NCBI GenBank assembly: GCA_014138725.1
Contig: JACJID010000005.1
Coordinates: forward strand, 744,001 to 808,000
Reading direction: 5' to 3'
Origin: Kutzneria viridogrisea
Lineage (GTDB): Bacteria; Actinomycetota; Actinomycetes; Mycobacteriales; Pseudonocardiaceae
Length of the DNA stretch: 64,000 nucleotides
Position 1 is the stretch's first letter, and the number at the start of each line of letters is the position of its first letter. Positions 18,137 to 26,340 of this stretch are shown one piece after another. The notes beneath the pieces are model-generated. The model had not been told where the DNA came from. It ran no database searches and saw nothing but the letters and a program-made list of their open reading frames with translations. The translations under genes were made by a program, and so were the position numbers.

Positions 18137-19582
18137 ATGAGAGTCTTGAATGCGGATCTGGGCCAAGCGCGGACTGCGGGCAGCCCTGTTCACCGGGGCA
18201 TGATGACCTTGGGGGCGGGCATCGGGTGCGCCTCGCCGCAGGGCAATGCGGTCACCGTGCCGGTGCGGTTGTGCGACAACACCATCGGAACGCCGATCGG
18301 CCAGTTCACCCTGCCGTGCTTCGACCAGACCTTCGGCGTGGACGACGGGCTGATCCCGGCCCCGCTGCGCGGACCCAACGCGGGGCTGGACGTGGTCGCA
18401 CCCATTGACCTGTCCGGCAACGCCTTCGCCGCAGGCGGGCAGGCCGTCTCACACAGCACCTCCAACCGCCAGTACGAGGCGTCGCGTTCGGGTAGCGCCG
18501 GTTCGATGAACGTGCTGACCCCGTTGCAGTTCAACGGAAACGCCTTCGGGGTCGCCGGGCACGCGATCGCCAACAACGACTCCACCACGACCGTCAAGGC
18601 CAACCGCCCGGTCGACGCGGGCAACGGCAACGCCGTCGTCGGCGACCTCGTGGTGCCCATGCAGCTCACCGGCAACGGGGTCGGCTTCGGCGGCGGTGCG
18701 GGAGAAACCCACAACACCTCGGTGCTCAGCGCCGAGTCCACCGGCGAGGTGCACGCCGACGGGCAGCACAAGAGCCTGAGCGGCAACGTGTTCGATCTGC
18801 CGCTGGCCCTGCCGGTGGAGGTCAACGGCAACGCGGGCGGGCTGTTCTCCGGTTCTGCCTAGACACACGGCGACTCGGGCGGCAGGACGCGGCGAGGGCA
18901 ACGTCCGCAGCACGGTCACCGCGGGCGGCTACAACGGCACGCGCGGCTTCGACTTCACAGGTGCGGGCAACATGGTCAACACTCCGATCGTGCTGCCCAC
19001 CCAGGTGGTCGGCAACGCGTTCACCATGCTCGGCCAGGCGCCGGGCGCGGTCACAGCACCACCAGGTCCACCGCTGGCGGTGACATCACCTCCAACGGGG
19101 ACAACGGGACCTTCGCGGGCAACGTCGGCCAGATCCCGATCGCCCCGATCACCCAGGTGTTCGGCAACGCCGCCGTGGCGGGCGGGACCGCCAACTCCGA
19201 CACGTCCAACAAGGTGGACGACCGTGCCGGTGGTGAGGTGCGGACCAGTGGTCGGCACGCCATCGGCTCCGGCAACCTCGGCGGCATCCCCGTGGCCACG
19301 CTGATCGGCTTCTTCGGCAACTCCTTCGCCGGGGCCGGGCAGGCCGGTGCCTTCGCGCCCAGCGAGGTCACCCAGCGCGTGGGCGGCGATCAGCGCACCC
19401 ACGGCGGCGCCGTGCTCGCCGATCCGATCGGTATCACCGACCTCGTCAGCGGCAACTCCATCGTCGGCGCCGGAACCTCCAGCGCCATGGCCGATTCCGT
19501 CAACCACCAGACCGTCGGCGGCGACAACAAGATGGTCGTGTCCGGGGTCGACATCCCCGACGTGCCGCTCTCCCCGCTGTAG
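18137..19582 (+). pseudogene. Broken gene for a GN-repeat, chaplin-like surface protein
   Basis: The translation is built from repeats of about 40 residues carrying GNAF or GNA motifs (SGNAFAAGGQAVSHSTS, NGNAFGVAGHAIANN, VFGNAAVAGGTANSDTS), reminiscent of chaplin or secreted beta-repeat proteins; no exact family is claimed. A UAG interrupts it at 18860. The repeat then continues in a second frame (about 18890-19050: GTRGFDFTGAGNMVNTPIV) and returns to the first frame until 19582. So there is one nonsense codon and two compensating shifts. The N-terminus lacks a credible signal peptide, though such proteins should be exported. It is most likely a decaying gene; sequence error is the alternative. 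Confidence 0.65.
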
Positions 19583-19823
19583 GCCGTGGACTGTCAGCGC
19601 CCGTCGACCAGCGGGAGCACAGCCGAGTCGCCACTGGTGACGCCGTTCGAGTTGAACCGGGTGAACGCGCTTCCCGAGGGAGGAGGATCGCCCGGATAGT
19701 CGCCTGTCAGGCAAAGTGCAATTGCTTGTTGAATGACTTCCAACAGTTTCGTGCATGGCCTGGTCGGCCCAGCAATACTGCCGAGCCGACCAGACTGATT
19801 CCGGACTAGCGGCCAAACAGGAC

Positions 19824-20477
19824 CTAGCCGCGCAGCGGTCCCTCGATGACGGTTCCGTCCGTCAGGGTTGCCCGGACGTGGTTGGTGGTAGCTTGGTTGC
19901 TGTCCTCGGCGTACTTGGTCTTCGCGATGAACGTGCCTTCCTTCACGACGGCGGCAGTTTCCGAACCGTCCGGTGCCACCAGCTTCACCGCGGTCACGCC
20001 GTCGCTGGCGATCCCGAACTGGATGCTCTCGGTGCTGTTGTTCAAGGCGTCGAAGTAGTCGAACGGCCGCGAGGCGGTGAGCTTCCGATACGTGTGGCGC
20101 TGACCGGTTGAACCGTCGAAGTGGCTGTCAGCAGCCATGATTCCGGTGGCCTTGCCGTTGTCGATGAGGCAGACCACTGCGGCCTTTGCGTTGCGGATGA
20201 TCAGAACGCCGTGTGGCGTGTCCACATCCATCTTGGCGGCCGGCCGCCAACTGCCCGGCTCAGGCACGTCCACACCACGGGCGATGGTCGCCTGCACGCA
20301 GTCCCGCGCCAGCTTTGCGTCGATCGGATCAGATTGCCCCTGGGACGCGGCCCGTGCCTCGTTGGCGACGGTGTCGTCCTTCGATGGCGTCACCCCGAAC
20401 GCCACCGCGCCGCCGACAGCGAACACGCTGGCCACGGCCGCGATGGTCACCGGCAAGGTGATCTTCTTCGTCATCAT
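19824..20477 (-). CDS. Secreted or membrane-anchored hypothetical protein, 217 aa
   Basis: Unrecognised family. A signal peptide or anchor occupies residues 5-30 (ITLPVTIAAVASVFAVGGAVAFG). The exported part has two cysteines, a probable disulfide, and a beta-rich C-terminal half (GVTAVKLVAPDGSETAAV, then HVRATLTDGTVIEGPL) that looks like a ligand- or wall-interacting domain. Two adjacent ATGs start the frame. It stands alone. Codon use is less GC-biased than in the neighbouring housekeeping genes, which fits accessory status. Confidence 0.7.
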   Translation of the reverse strand: MMTKKITLPVTIAAVASVFAVGGAVAFGVTPSKDDTVANEARAASQGQSDPIDAKLARDCVQATIARGVDVPEPGSWRPAAKMDVDTPHGVLIIRNAKAAVVCLIDNGKATGIMAADSHFDGSTGQRHTYRKLTASRPFDYFDALNNSTESIQFGIASDGVTAVKLVAPDGSETAAVVKEGTFIAKTKYAEDSNQATTNHVRATLTDGTVIEGPLRG

Positions 20478-20677
20478 GCGCCCATCTCACGACATCAGCC
20501 GTTCATCGGCGTTAAGCGTGCCGCTTATCCAGCGCTTATCCCGACACCGCGCACTGCCCGTTCTCCCAGCCAGCCACCGTCCCTACCTCGGACCCCCTGG
20601 GGCACGCATGGCGGGAGTGACCAGTTTGAGTAGTTAAACTCAGGACGCCGGGGCAGGGGGCCAGCCATGCTGCTCGG

Positions 20678-21007
20678 GTGCAGGAGACGAAGACGGGGCG
20701 CGCCGTGCTGGTGGTGCTCGGCTGGCACGTCGCGATCGCAGCGGGACTGCTGATCTGGATCAGCAGCCAGCACTCGATGACCGGCAGTCACGGGTTCGCG
20801 ATCTCGACGCAGGCGCTGCTCTGGCTGGCAGCGATCGTGTACGGAATCCCGGCGTGGCTGATGTCGCTGGTGCTCGGCAGCGTCGGCGTGCTGCTGCTGA
20901 ACCGCCGATTGGGGTATCGCCCCATCCCGGTGGGAACGCTCGCGGCCCTGATCGGTGTGCTGACCGTGATCGCGGGCACGTATGCGCTGATTGTGCTCAG
21001 AAACTAG
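20678..21007 (+). CDS. Small integral membrane protein, 109 aa
   Basis: Unrecognised. Three hydrophobic helices (about 10-28, 42-70 and 84-106) with a short basic loop RRLGYRP between the second and third. The GTG start at 20678 opens MQETKTGRAVLVVLG. It borders the decayed integrated element and may belong either to it or to the flanking chromosome. Confidence 0.6.
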   Translation: MQETKTGRAVLVVLGWHVAIAAGLLIWISSQHSMTGSHGFAISTQALLWLAAIVYGIPAWLMSLVLGSVGVLLLNRRLGYRPIPVGTLAALIGVLTVIAGTYALIVLRN

Positions 21008-21393
21008 CGAACGTCCGACGCTCTACAAGAAGATGGTGAAGACCCTGCGGGTTGCCTGGTCCAGCGCCCGGCGCACGGGCTGACGAGCTCAAACTGTAGT
21101 TGTTCGTCACAGTCGTTTTTCGTCGTTTGCCGACCCTCCACGGCCCATAGACGGCCTGGGTGGCGGCGCCTCACGCCAATACTGGCGGGGGTCTGACGGG
21201 CGAGTCGACCGGGCCTGAGTGATTGTGGTCCTGCTGCTCCGGTCCGGTCGAGTGCTGCGGTCGTTGCGGTCACAACTGCGGTCAATCCTTGCAACTCGGC
21301 GGGATCGATGACCTCTTCGTCCGAATTTCAGGCAGACGGGTTCTGTGATCAAGTAATGGTTCATCGACGCCCAACGGCCCTAGTGAGACCAGC
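21008..21393. other. Gene-poor stretch of lower GC
   Basis: No credible reading frame with codon bias is seen. The base composition is visibly lower in GC than the flanks, with T-rich tracts such as GTCGTTTTTCG, consistent with the non-coding part of an integrated element. No recognised RNA or repeat was found. Confidence 0.5.
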
Positions 21394-21579
21394 ATGGGTG
21401 AGATTCGCATCAGTTCGGTCTGCCGGGTTTGTGGTGGCTCCAGATCCGCTGGGCAGGCTTCCGGCAAGAGGCCGACAACCCTTGTGCGGCGTGTCCGCTG
21501 CTTCCACTGTGCTCGCGGCTGGCGCCGTTCCCACGTGAGCGGGGCTGAATCAGCCGAGAAAATGTCCAAACTGGACTGA
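21394..21579 (+). CDS. Putative CxxC...CxxC mini-protein, 61 aa
   Basis: An ATG-initiated frame whose product has two cysteine pairs, CRVCGG near residue 10 and CFHCARGW near residue 36, spaced as in a small zinc ribbon. It is basic overall. There is no strong ribosome-binding site (GTGAGAC only). It lies just ahead of the decayed integrase, so it may be a remnant accessory gene of that element. It could also be a chance frame; the paired CxxC motifs are the only support. Confidence 0.4.
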   Translation: MGEIRISSVCRVCGGSRSAGQASGKRPTTLVRRVRCFHCARGWRRSHVSGAESAEKMSKLD

Positions 21580-21689
21580 ACACGGACCTTCGGTCGCGTG
21601 GCGGGGAAACGCGTACCCGATTCGAACTCTCTTGCCAGGCGCAGAAGCGGAGCCTTGGCTACCAACCATTCCGCTCCTGCGCTGGGAGC

Positions 21690-22154
21690 GCACTGGCCGG
21701 ACTTCGATCCGGACGGAAAGCTCATCACCATGTCCGGCAACGTGATCCGAGCGCAAGGGTAAGGGGAAGATCCTCAACCGGGGCAAGACGGAGAACGCGG
21801 CCCGGCCGATCCCGTTGGCCGGTTGGTGCGTGTCCATGCTGTCCGAGCGGTACTCGTTGGTGGAGAGCCGGGCAGGGCCCATCTTCCCCAGCTCGACCGG
21901 CACGATCCGGGAGGTGTCGAATGTGCGCAATCGTGCGTGGAAGCCTTTGCTGAGCGTGCGGGCTACGGCTCGGTGACCTTCCGGACTCTCCGCAAGACGG
22001 TGGCGACCCTGCTGGACGCGGCGGCCTGACCGCCCGGCAGATCGCGGACACCGTCGGGCATGCCCGACCGTCGATGACGCAGCACGTCTCCGCGGGGCGC
22101 GGGGCTGTCCCCCGTGCACGGGCGGACGCGCTCGACGCAGCGCTGTCCGGCTGA
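21690..22154 (+). pseudogene. Decayed tyrosine recombinase (integrase)
   Basis: Fragments of the catalytic domain of an actinomycete integrase occur in order but in several frames: DFDPDGKLITMSGNVIRA, then GKGKILNRGKTENAARPIPL and VSNVRNRAWKP, then GSVTFRTLRKTVATLLD, then LTARQIADTVGHARPSMTQ ending at 22154. At least three frameshifts separate them. The box-II His of the usual HTLRKT reads Arg, and the nucleophilic Tyr of the usual QDVYMGR reads Ser (QHVSAGR). The gene is dead. It points at the 3' end of tRNA-Lys, about 90 bp away, the typical position of an integrase next to its attachment site. Confidence 0.8.
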
Positions 22155-22245
22155 TGGCTTGCTAAGTCGTTGCTAAGGATTGTGTGGGGCAAGTGCGTGG
22201 CGCGCCCCTGACGGACGCACCCCGCAGAGCGCTGACCAGCATGTT

Positions 22246-22321
22246 TGGTGGGCCGCCTGGGGCTCGAACCCAGAACCTACGGATTAAAAGTCCGCAGCTC
22301 TACCAATTGAGCTAACGGCCC
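22246..22321 (-). tRNA. tRNA-Lys (anticodon TTT)
   Basis: A 76-nt cloverleaf with encoded CCA. The acceptor stem is GGGCCGT against GCGGCCC, the anticodon stem GCGGA/TCCGT encloses the loop CTTTTAA, and the T-arm carries GGTTCGAGCC. The anticodon reads TTT, specifying lysine. The 3' end faces the decayed integrase gene. Confidence 0.96.
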
Positions 22322-22383
22322 GTGCGACACACGATAGCGGTAGCCCGAGAGGGCCCGTCGCCGAACCACCGAACCGGGCCCGG

Positions 22384-23862
22384 TCACGACCGCCAGCCAC
22401 GGCTGCTCAACAGGGAGTAGCAGGCCAGGTGCAGAGCGAGGCGCTGGTCGGGGGAGTCGAGGTCGACGCCGCGGGCACGGATGCGCTCGATGCGGCCGAG
22501 CACGGTGTTGCGGTGCACGCCGAGGCGGGCGGCGGCCTGGCCGGTGGACCCGGCGCAGTCCAGCAGGGCGGCGAGGGCGGTGATCAGCACCTCGGCGTCG
22601 GGCGCGCCGAGCAGGTTCTCCAGCGCGACCTGGGCGGCGGCGGCGATCTCGGTCACGGGCAGGCACGCGAGCACGGCGCGGGGGCCGAGCTCGCCGAACA
22701 GTTCGACCGCGCCGCCGCCGATCCGGCTGGCGACGGCGGAGGCGAGCTGGGCCTCGGCGACGGACCGTCGCAGGCCGTTGACACCCTCGCCGGCGACGCC
22801 GACGCCCGCGGTGAGTTCGAGGGGCACCCGGACGGGGTTGAGGAAGTCGCGCACCTGCGCGGCGACCTCCTCGGGCTCGGCCTCGGGGTCGGTCCACCAG
22901 GCGGCCCAGCCGTCCTCCACCGGCACGAGCGGCAGGTGGGCGAAGGTCTCCCGCCAGGCGACGATCACGGCGGGGGTGGTGGAGTCCTCGGCCTGGACAC
23001 TGCGCTCGGCGACGCGCAGCACGACGGCGACGTGCCGTCCGTCGAGCCGCCAACCGGCGTCGCGGGCGGGGTCGGTGACGTCCTCGCCGCGCAGCAGGGT
23101 CTGCAACAGCAGGCGTTCCGAGGCGGCCTGGTGCGCGATGGCCAGCCAGGACCGCCCGACGGAGGCGGCCAGCGGGGCGCGGGCCAGCCGCAGGATCAGC
23201 TCCACGGTCTCGACCCAGGACGGCGACCAGGCGGCGAGCTGCGCGACGAGTTCGGCCCACGGCCTGCCGTCCGGTCCGGGCACGGGGACCCGCACCCGGT
23301 GCCCACCGTCGGGTCGGCCTGCCGCCGAGCGCCCGGCGATCACGTACCCGTCGTCGGCGACCAGTGCGGCCGTCACGCCGGGCACCTCTGAGTTGATCAC
23401 GCCCAGGATGTCGCGCACGGTGCTGCGCTCGCCGAACAGCACGGCGCACCGGGCGGTGAGCCGGGCGCGGGCGGCTTCGGTGTCGGCCACGGCAGCGGAC
23501 AGTTCGAGCGCGTGCGTGGCCGGGTCCTCGACGACGAACAGCGGCACGCGCAACCGCTCGGCGAGCTGCGCGGTGGAACTGGTCACGGCGATCTCGGCGG
23601 GCGCGATGACGCAGGAGGCGTTGCGCTCCCAAGCCAGTCGCAGCGCGGACTCCACGGCCCAGGCCCCCAGCGCGGCGGAACCGTGCAGTACCAAGGCCGC
23701 GTGCGGCTCGCACTGCCGTATCTGGTCCAATTCGGACACCAGGGCCACACGGGACACCTGCCGGTCGAGGTGGTCCGCGGCGAACGCCCTCGCCGAGCTC
23801 AACGGTCCGAAGTGGACCAACTCGGCGACGCTGAGCGGTTCGGGCGTTCGGTTGCGGCTCAA
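22384..23862 (-). CDS. PucR-family transcriptional regulator
   Basis: A 492-residue regulator of the PucR / CdaR type, typical controllers of purine, hydantoin and amide catabolism. The N-terminal part (about 1-150) is a PucR-like sensory region, the centre a GGDEF-like degenerate domain, and the C-terminus a helix-turn-helix with GQAAARLGVHRNTVLGRIERI near residue 450. The TTG start overlaps the stop of the DUF917 gene (TTGA), so it is the last gene of the hyu operon and probably its own regulator, responding to the substrate. Confidence 0.88.
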   Translation of the reverse strand: MSRNRTPEPLSVAELVHFGPLSSARAFAADHLDRQVSRVALVSELDQIRQCEPHAALVLHGSAALGAWAVESALRLAWERNASCVIAPAEIAVTSSTAQLAERLRVPLFVVEDPATHALELSAAVADTEAARARLTARCAVLFGERSTVRDILGVINSEVPGVTAALVADDGYVIAGRSAAGRPDGGHRVRVPVPGPDGRPWAELVAQLAAWSPSWVETVELILRLARAPLAASVGRSWLAIAHQAASERLLLQTLLRGEDVTDPARDAGWRLDGRHVAVVLRVAERSVQAEDSTTPAVIVAWRETFAHLPLVPVEDGWAAWWTDPEAEPEEVAAQVRDFLNPVRVPLELTAGVGVAGEGVNGLRRSVAEAQLASAVASRIGGGAVELFGELGPRAVLACLPVTEIAAAAQVALENLLGAPDAEVLITALAALLDCAGSTGQAAARLGVHRNTVLGRIERIRARGVDLDSPDQRLALHLACYSLLSSRGWRS

Positions 23863-24947
23863 CGCTGTGCCTCCTCACGCGGGTGCCGTACCGGGAAGCC
23901 GAAGGCCCTCGGCCCGGCCAGGGTCAGCCCGGCTTTGCTGTGCCAGCGCGCGTCCGCGGGCACCACGAGCACGTCGACGTGGTCCCCGACGGCCACGGTC
24001 TCCACGCCGACCACCCGCAGGTCGTGCCGGTCGATCAGGCACAGCACGTCGGGCACGGCCGCGGCCACCACCCCGTCGATCACGGCGACCAGCAGCTCGC
24101 TCTGACCCTCCAGGCGGATCATCCTGCCGGTGTCGGCGTACTCCTGCACCACGACGCTGGTCGGCACGGCGGGGTAGTGGCGTGGTCCGATGGTGCGCGT
24201 GGCGTGGCCGAGCTCGACGATCCGCCCGCTGCCGACCACGCGGGCCCCCACGGCGCGGGCCAGCCCGTCCAGCAGCGCCCCGCGTTCGGTGGCGGAGGTG
24301 AGGTGCCTGCCCACCTCCAGTACCCGGCTGGTCGCGTGCGGGATCGCGGCGGTGCGCAACCGGCTCACGGTCGCGGGGTACATGGCGCACAGCATCCAGC
24401 CGCCCGCGGCCTGCATCGTCGCGCGCAGCAACAGGTCGGAGCGGTGCAGTCCGCTGTCCAGCACGAGCACGTCCCCGGCCAGGCTCACGGCGGACAGCGG
24501 TCCGATCGGCATGCCGTCCAGCGCGTAGGTGGTCTGTGAGATCAGGGGCAGCACGCGGCCCATGCCGTCGCAGTTGACCAGCGGCAGGTCCAGCACGGCA
24601 GCCGCGGCCACGGCGAACACGGCGTTGGGGCCCGCCGCGTTGAGCGCGACCAGTGCGTCGAGCTTGCGACCGAGCCTGTCCTCCAGCGCTCGCACCGCCA
24701 GCACCGCCTCGTCCCCGGACGGCGGCAGCTCCACCATGGGCGCGAACCCGCCCATCACCCCGATCGCGGCGCACAGCGCGTCGTCGGGCATTGAGTCCAG
24801 TTCGACCAGGCGGACGGATCCCCTGTTCCGCAACAGCTCGGCCACGATCTCGCAGTAGCCGTCGAAGCTGGCGTCGCCCGCGGCCGAGCACAGCAACGAG
24901 CTGCCCGCCACCAGGGCGGGCAGGTCCTCGACGGTGATCTCGTTCAC
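23859..24947 (-). CDS. DUF917 protein (S-methyl thiohydantoin desulfurase family)
   Basis: A 362-residue protein of the DUF917 / S-Me-THD family, named after an enzyme acting on S-methyl thiohydantoins and often found beside hydantoinase-type genes. The N-terminus NEITVEDLPALVAGSSLLCSAAGD and the central LDGMPIGPLSAVSLAGDVLVLD are typical. The GTG at 24947 is chosen because it overlaps the upstream stop (GTGA). Its stop overlaps the pucR start. Some relatives are not enzymes on sulfur compounds, so the actual substrate is open. Confidence 0.82.
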   Translation of the reverse strand: MNEITVEDLPALVAGSSLLCSAAGDASFDGYCEIVAELLRNRGSVRLVELDSMPDDALCAAIGVMGGFAPMVELPPSGDEAVLAVRALEDRLGRKLDALVALNAAGPNAVFAVAAAAVLDLPLVNCDGMGRVLPLISQTTYALDGMPIGPLSAVSLAGDVLVLDSGLHRSDLLLRATMQAAGGWMLCAMYPATVSRLRTAAIPHATSRVLEVGRHLTSATERGALLDGLARAVGARVVGSGRIVELGHATRTIGPRHYPAVPTSVVVQEYADTGRMIRLEGQSELLVAVIDGVVAAAVPDVLCLIDRHDLRVVGVETVAVGDHVDVLVVPADARWHSKAGLTLAGPRAFGFPVRHPREEAQR

Positions 24948-26293
24948 CCGGGTGTGCCCGACGTCGCCCACACGTGCAGACGGTAGACGTCACTCCACAG
25001 GAATCCCAGTGGCGTGGCCACTGATCGGATGATCCGGCCACTGTCCGGCGGTGCGCCGTTGGCGGCCACCATGGTCAGTGCTCGTTGCTCCACAAGGGAC
25101 TGCTGGCGGTGCAGGTCCTCGGTGCTGCCCACCGTGACGACCAGGTCCAGCCAGGCACTCGGTTCGGTCCACGCGCTGCCCGCCGCGGACACGTCGCAGT
25201 CACTGTCCACAGTGGTCAATCCGAGCCTGGTGCGGGTGGCGAGCCGTTCGGCCAGTTCCCTGCCGCCAGGGGAGATCGCCGCGATCACGCCGGCGTTGCC
25301 GGGGCTCTGCTCGGCCAGCAGCGCGGCTGTGCGCTCGGCGGTGTCGGTGGTGCGCACTGTCAGTGCGGCCTGAGGTGCGGCCAACCGCACGCCGAGTTCC
25401 CCGCGCAGGTCCGATTCCACGTGTGGCAGGCCGTCGCGGACCTGTCCGATCGACACCGTGTCCGTGTCGATGAGCAGCACTGCGGTGTCGTGCATGCCGG
25501 AAATCCTTGCCGCACCGAGCAGAGCGGTCGAGGCGAAGGCGTTGAGCCCGAGCACGGGCAGGGTGCGCATCCGCCGGGGTGAGATCCGGCCGCCGTCGCC
25601 GGTGGCGAACCAGCAGGACACCGAATTACCCAGTGAACCTGTGACACGCTCACATTTGGTCACCAGTTCCTCGGCCACGTCCAGCAGCGAGGCGTTGACC
25701 ACGGTCGTGGCCTCTCGTTGCAGCACGCCCATGCCGCCGACCTCGTGCGACAGGCACAGCCTCAGGTCGGGGAACTCCTCGGTGAGCCGTGCGGCCACCG
25801 TGTCCTCGTGGGTGAGGCGGCTGGGTGCCCCGGTGGCGGTGACCGCGAGCGTGGTGGCGCCCGCGGCCCTGGCCTCGGCGGCCTGCTTGATCGCCGCGTC
25901 CAGGTCCACCGGAGCGAGCTCGGTGCCGAACAGGTCGTGACCGCCGGTGGCGATGCCGAAGTGCGCCACCAGCGACTTGATCAGCGGTGAGGGGTGACCG
26001 ACCGTGTACGGGCTGCGGGGCAACAGCCGCAGCGCGCCGACGCGGCGGGCGGGCGGTGCGTCCGTGCGCTGTGCGCCCGCCGCCCTGCGCAGGGAGGACT
26101 CGAAGGCGCCGGACAGGTCCCAGGTGACGGAGTCCACAGTGGAGTCCGCGTGGTCGGCGAGCTCGCGCAGCAGGAAGACCAGGTGCTTGCCAGTGGACGG
26201 GCTCCTGGGCACGCTGGCGGTGGCGAGCAGTCGCCCGTCGTGCACGAGCGCGCCGTGGGCCCGAGAGACATCGAGCCGGACCCCGATGCGCAT
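24944..26293 (-). CDS. Degenerate hydantoinase/oxoprolinase (HyuA-like) paralogue
   Basis: A 449-residue protein with remote HyuA character: MRIGVRLDVSRAHGALVHDGRLL parallels the HyuA N-terminus, followed by HFGIATGGHDLFGTEL and HEVGGMGVLQREATTVVNASLL (the place of the HyuA SHE...REYERTSSAV region). The nucleotide-binding motifs are not kept: GGTFTD reads VSRAHG, and the second DMGGTSFDV reads DTDTVSIGQV. It is shorter than true HyuA (about 680). It probably serves as a non-catalytic partner or sensor. The start at 26293 follows GGGAGAC. It lies 47 bp after hyuB and overlaps the DUF917 gene. Confidence 0.75.
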   Translation of the reverse strand: MRIGVRLDVSRAHGALVHDGRLLATASVPRSPSTGKHLVFLLRELADHADSTVDSVTWDLSGAFESSLRRAAGAQRTDAPPARRVGALRLLPRSPYTVGHPSPLIKSLVAHFGIATGGHDLFGTELAPVDLDAAIKQAAEARAAGATTLAVTATGAPSRLTHEDTVAARLTEEFPDLRLCLSHEVGGMGVLQREATTVVNASLLDVAEELVTKCERVTGSLGNSVSCWFATGDGGRISPRRMRTLPVLGLNAFASTALLGAARISGMHDTAVLLIDTDTVSIGQVRDGLPHVESDLRGELGVRLAAPQAALTVRTTDTAERTAALLAEQSPGNAGVIAAISPGGRELAERLATRTRLGLTTVDSDCDVSAAGSAWTEPSAWLDLVVTVGSTEDLHRQQSLVEQRALTMVAANGAPPDSGRIIRSVATPLGFLWSDVYRLHVWATSGTPG

Positions 26294-26340
26294 CCCGTCT
26301 CCCAGTGCCTGGTCAGCGGCCTGCACCGCCAACCCAATGA

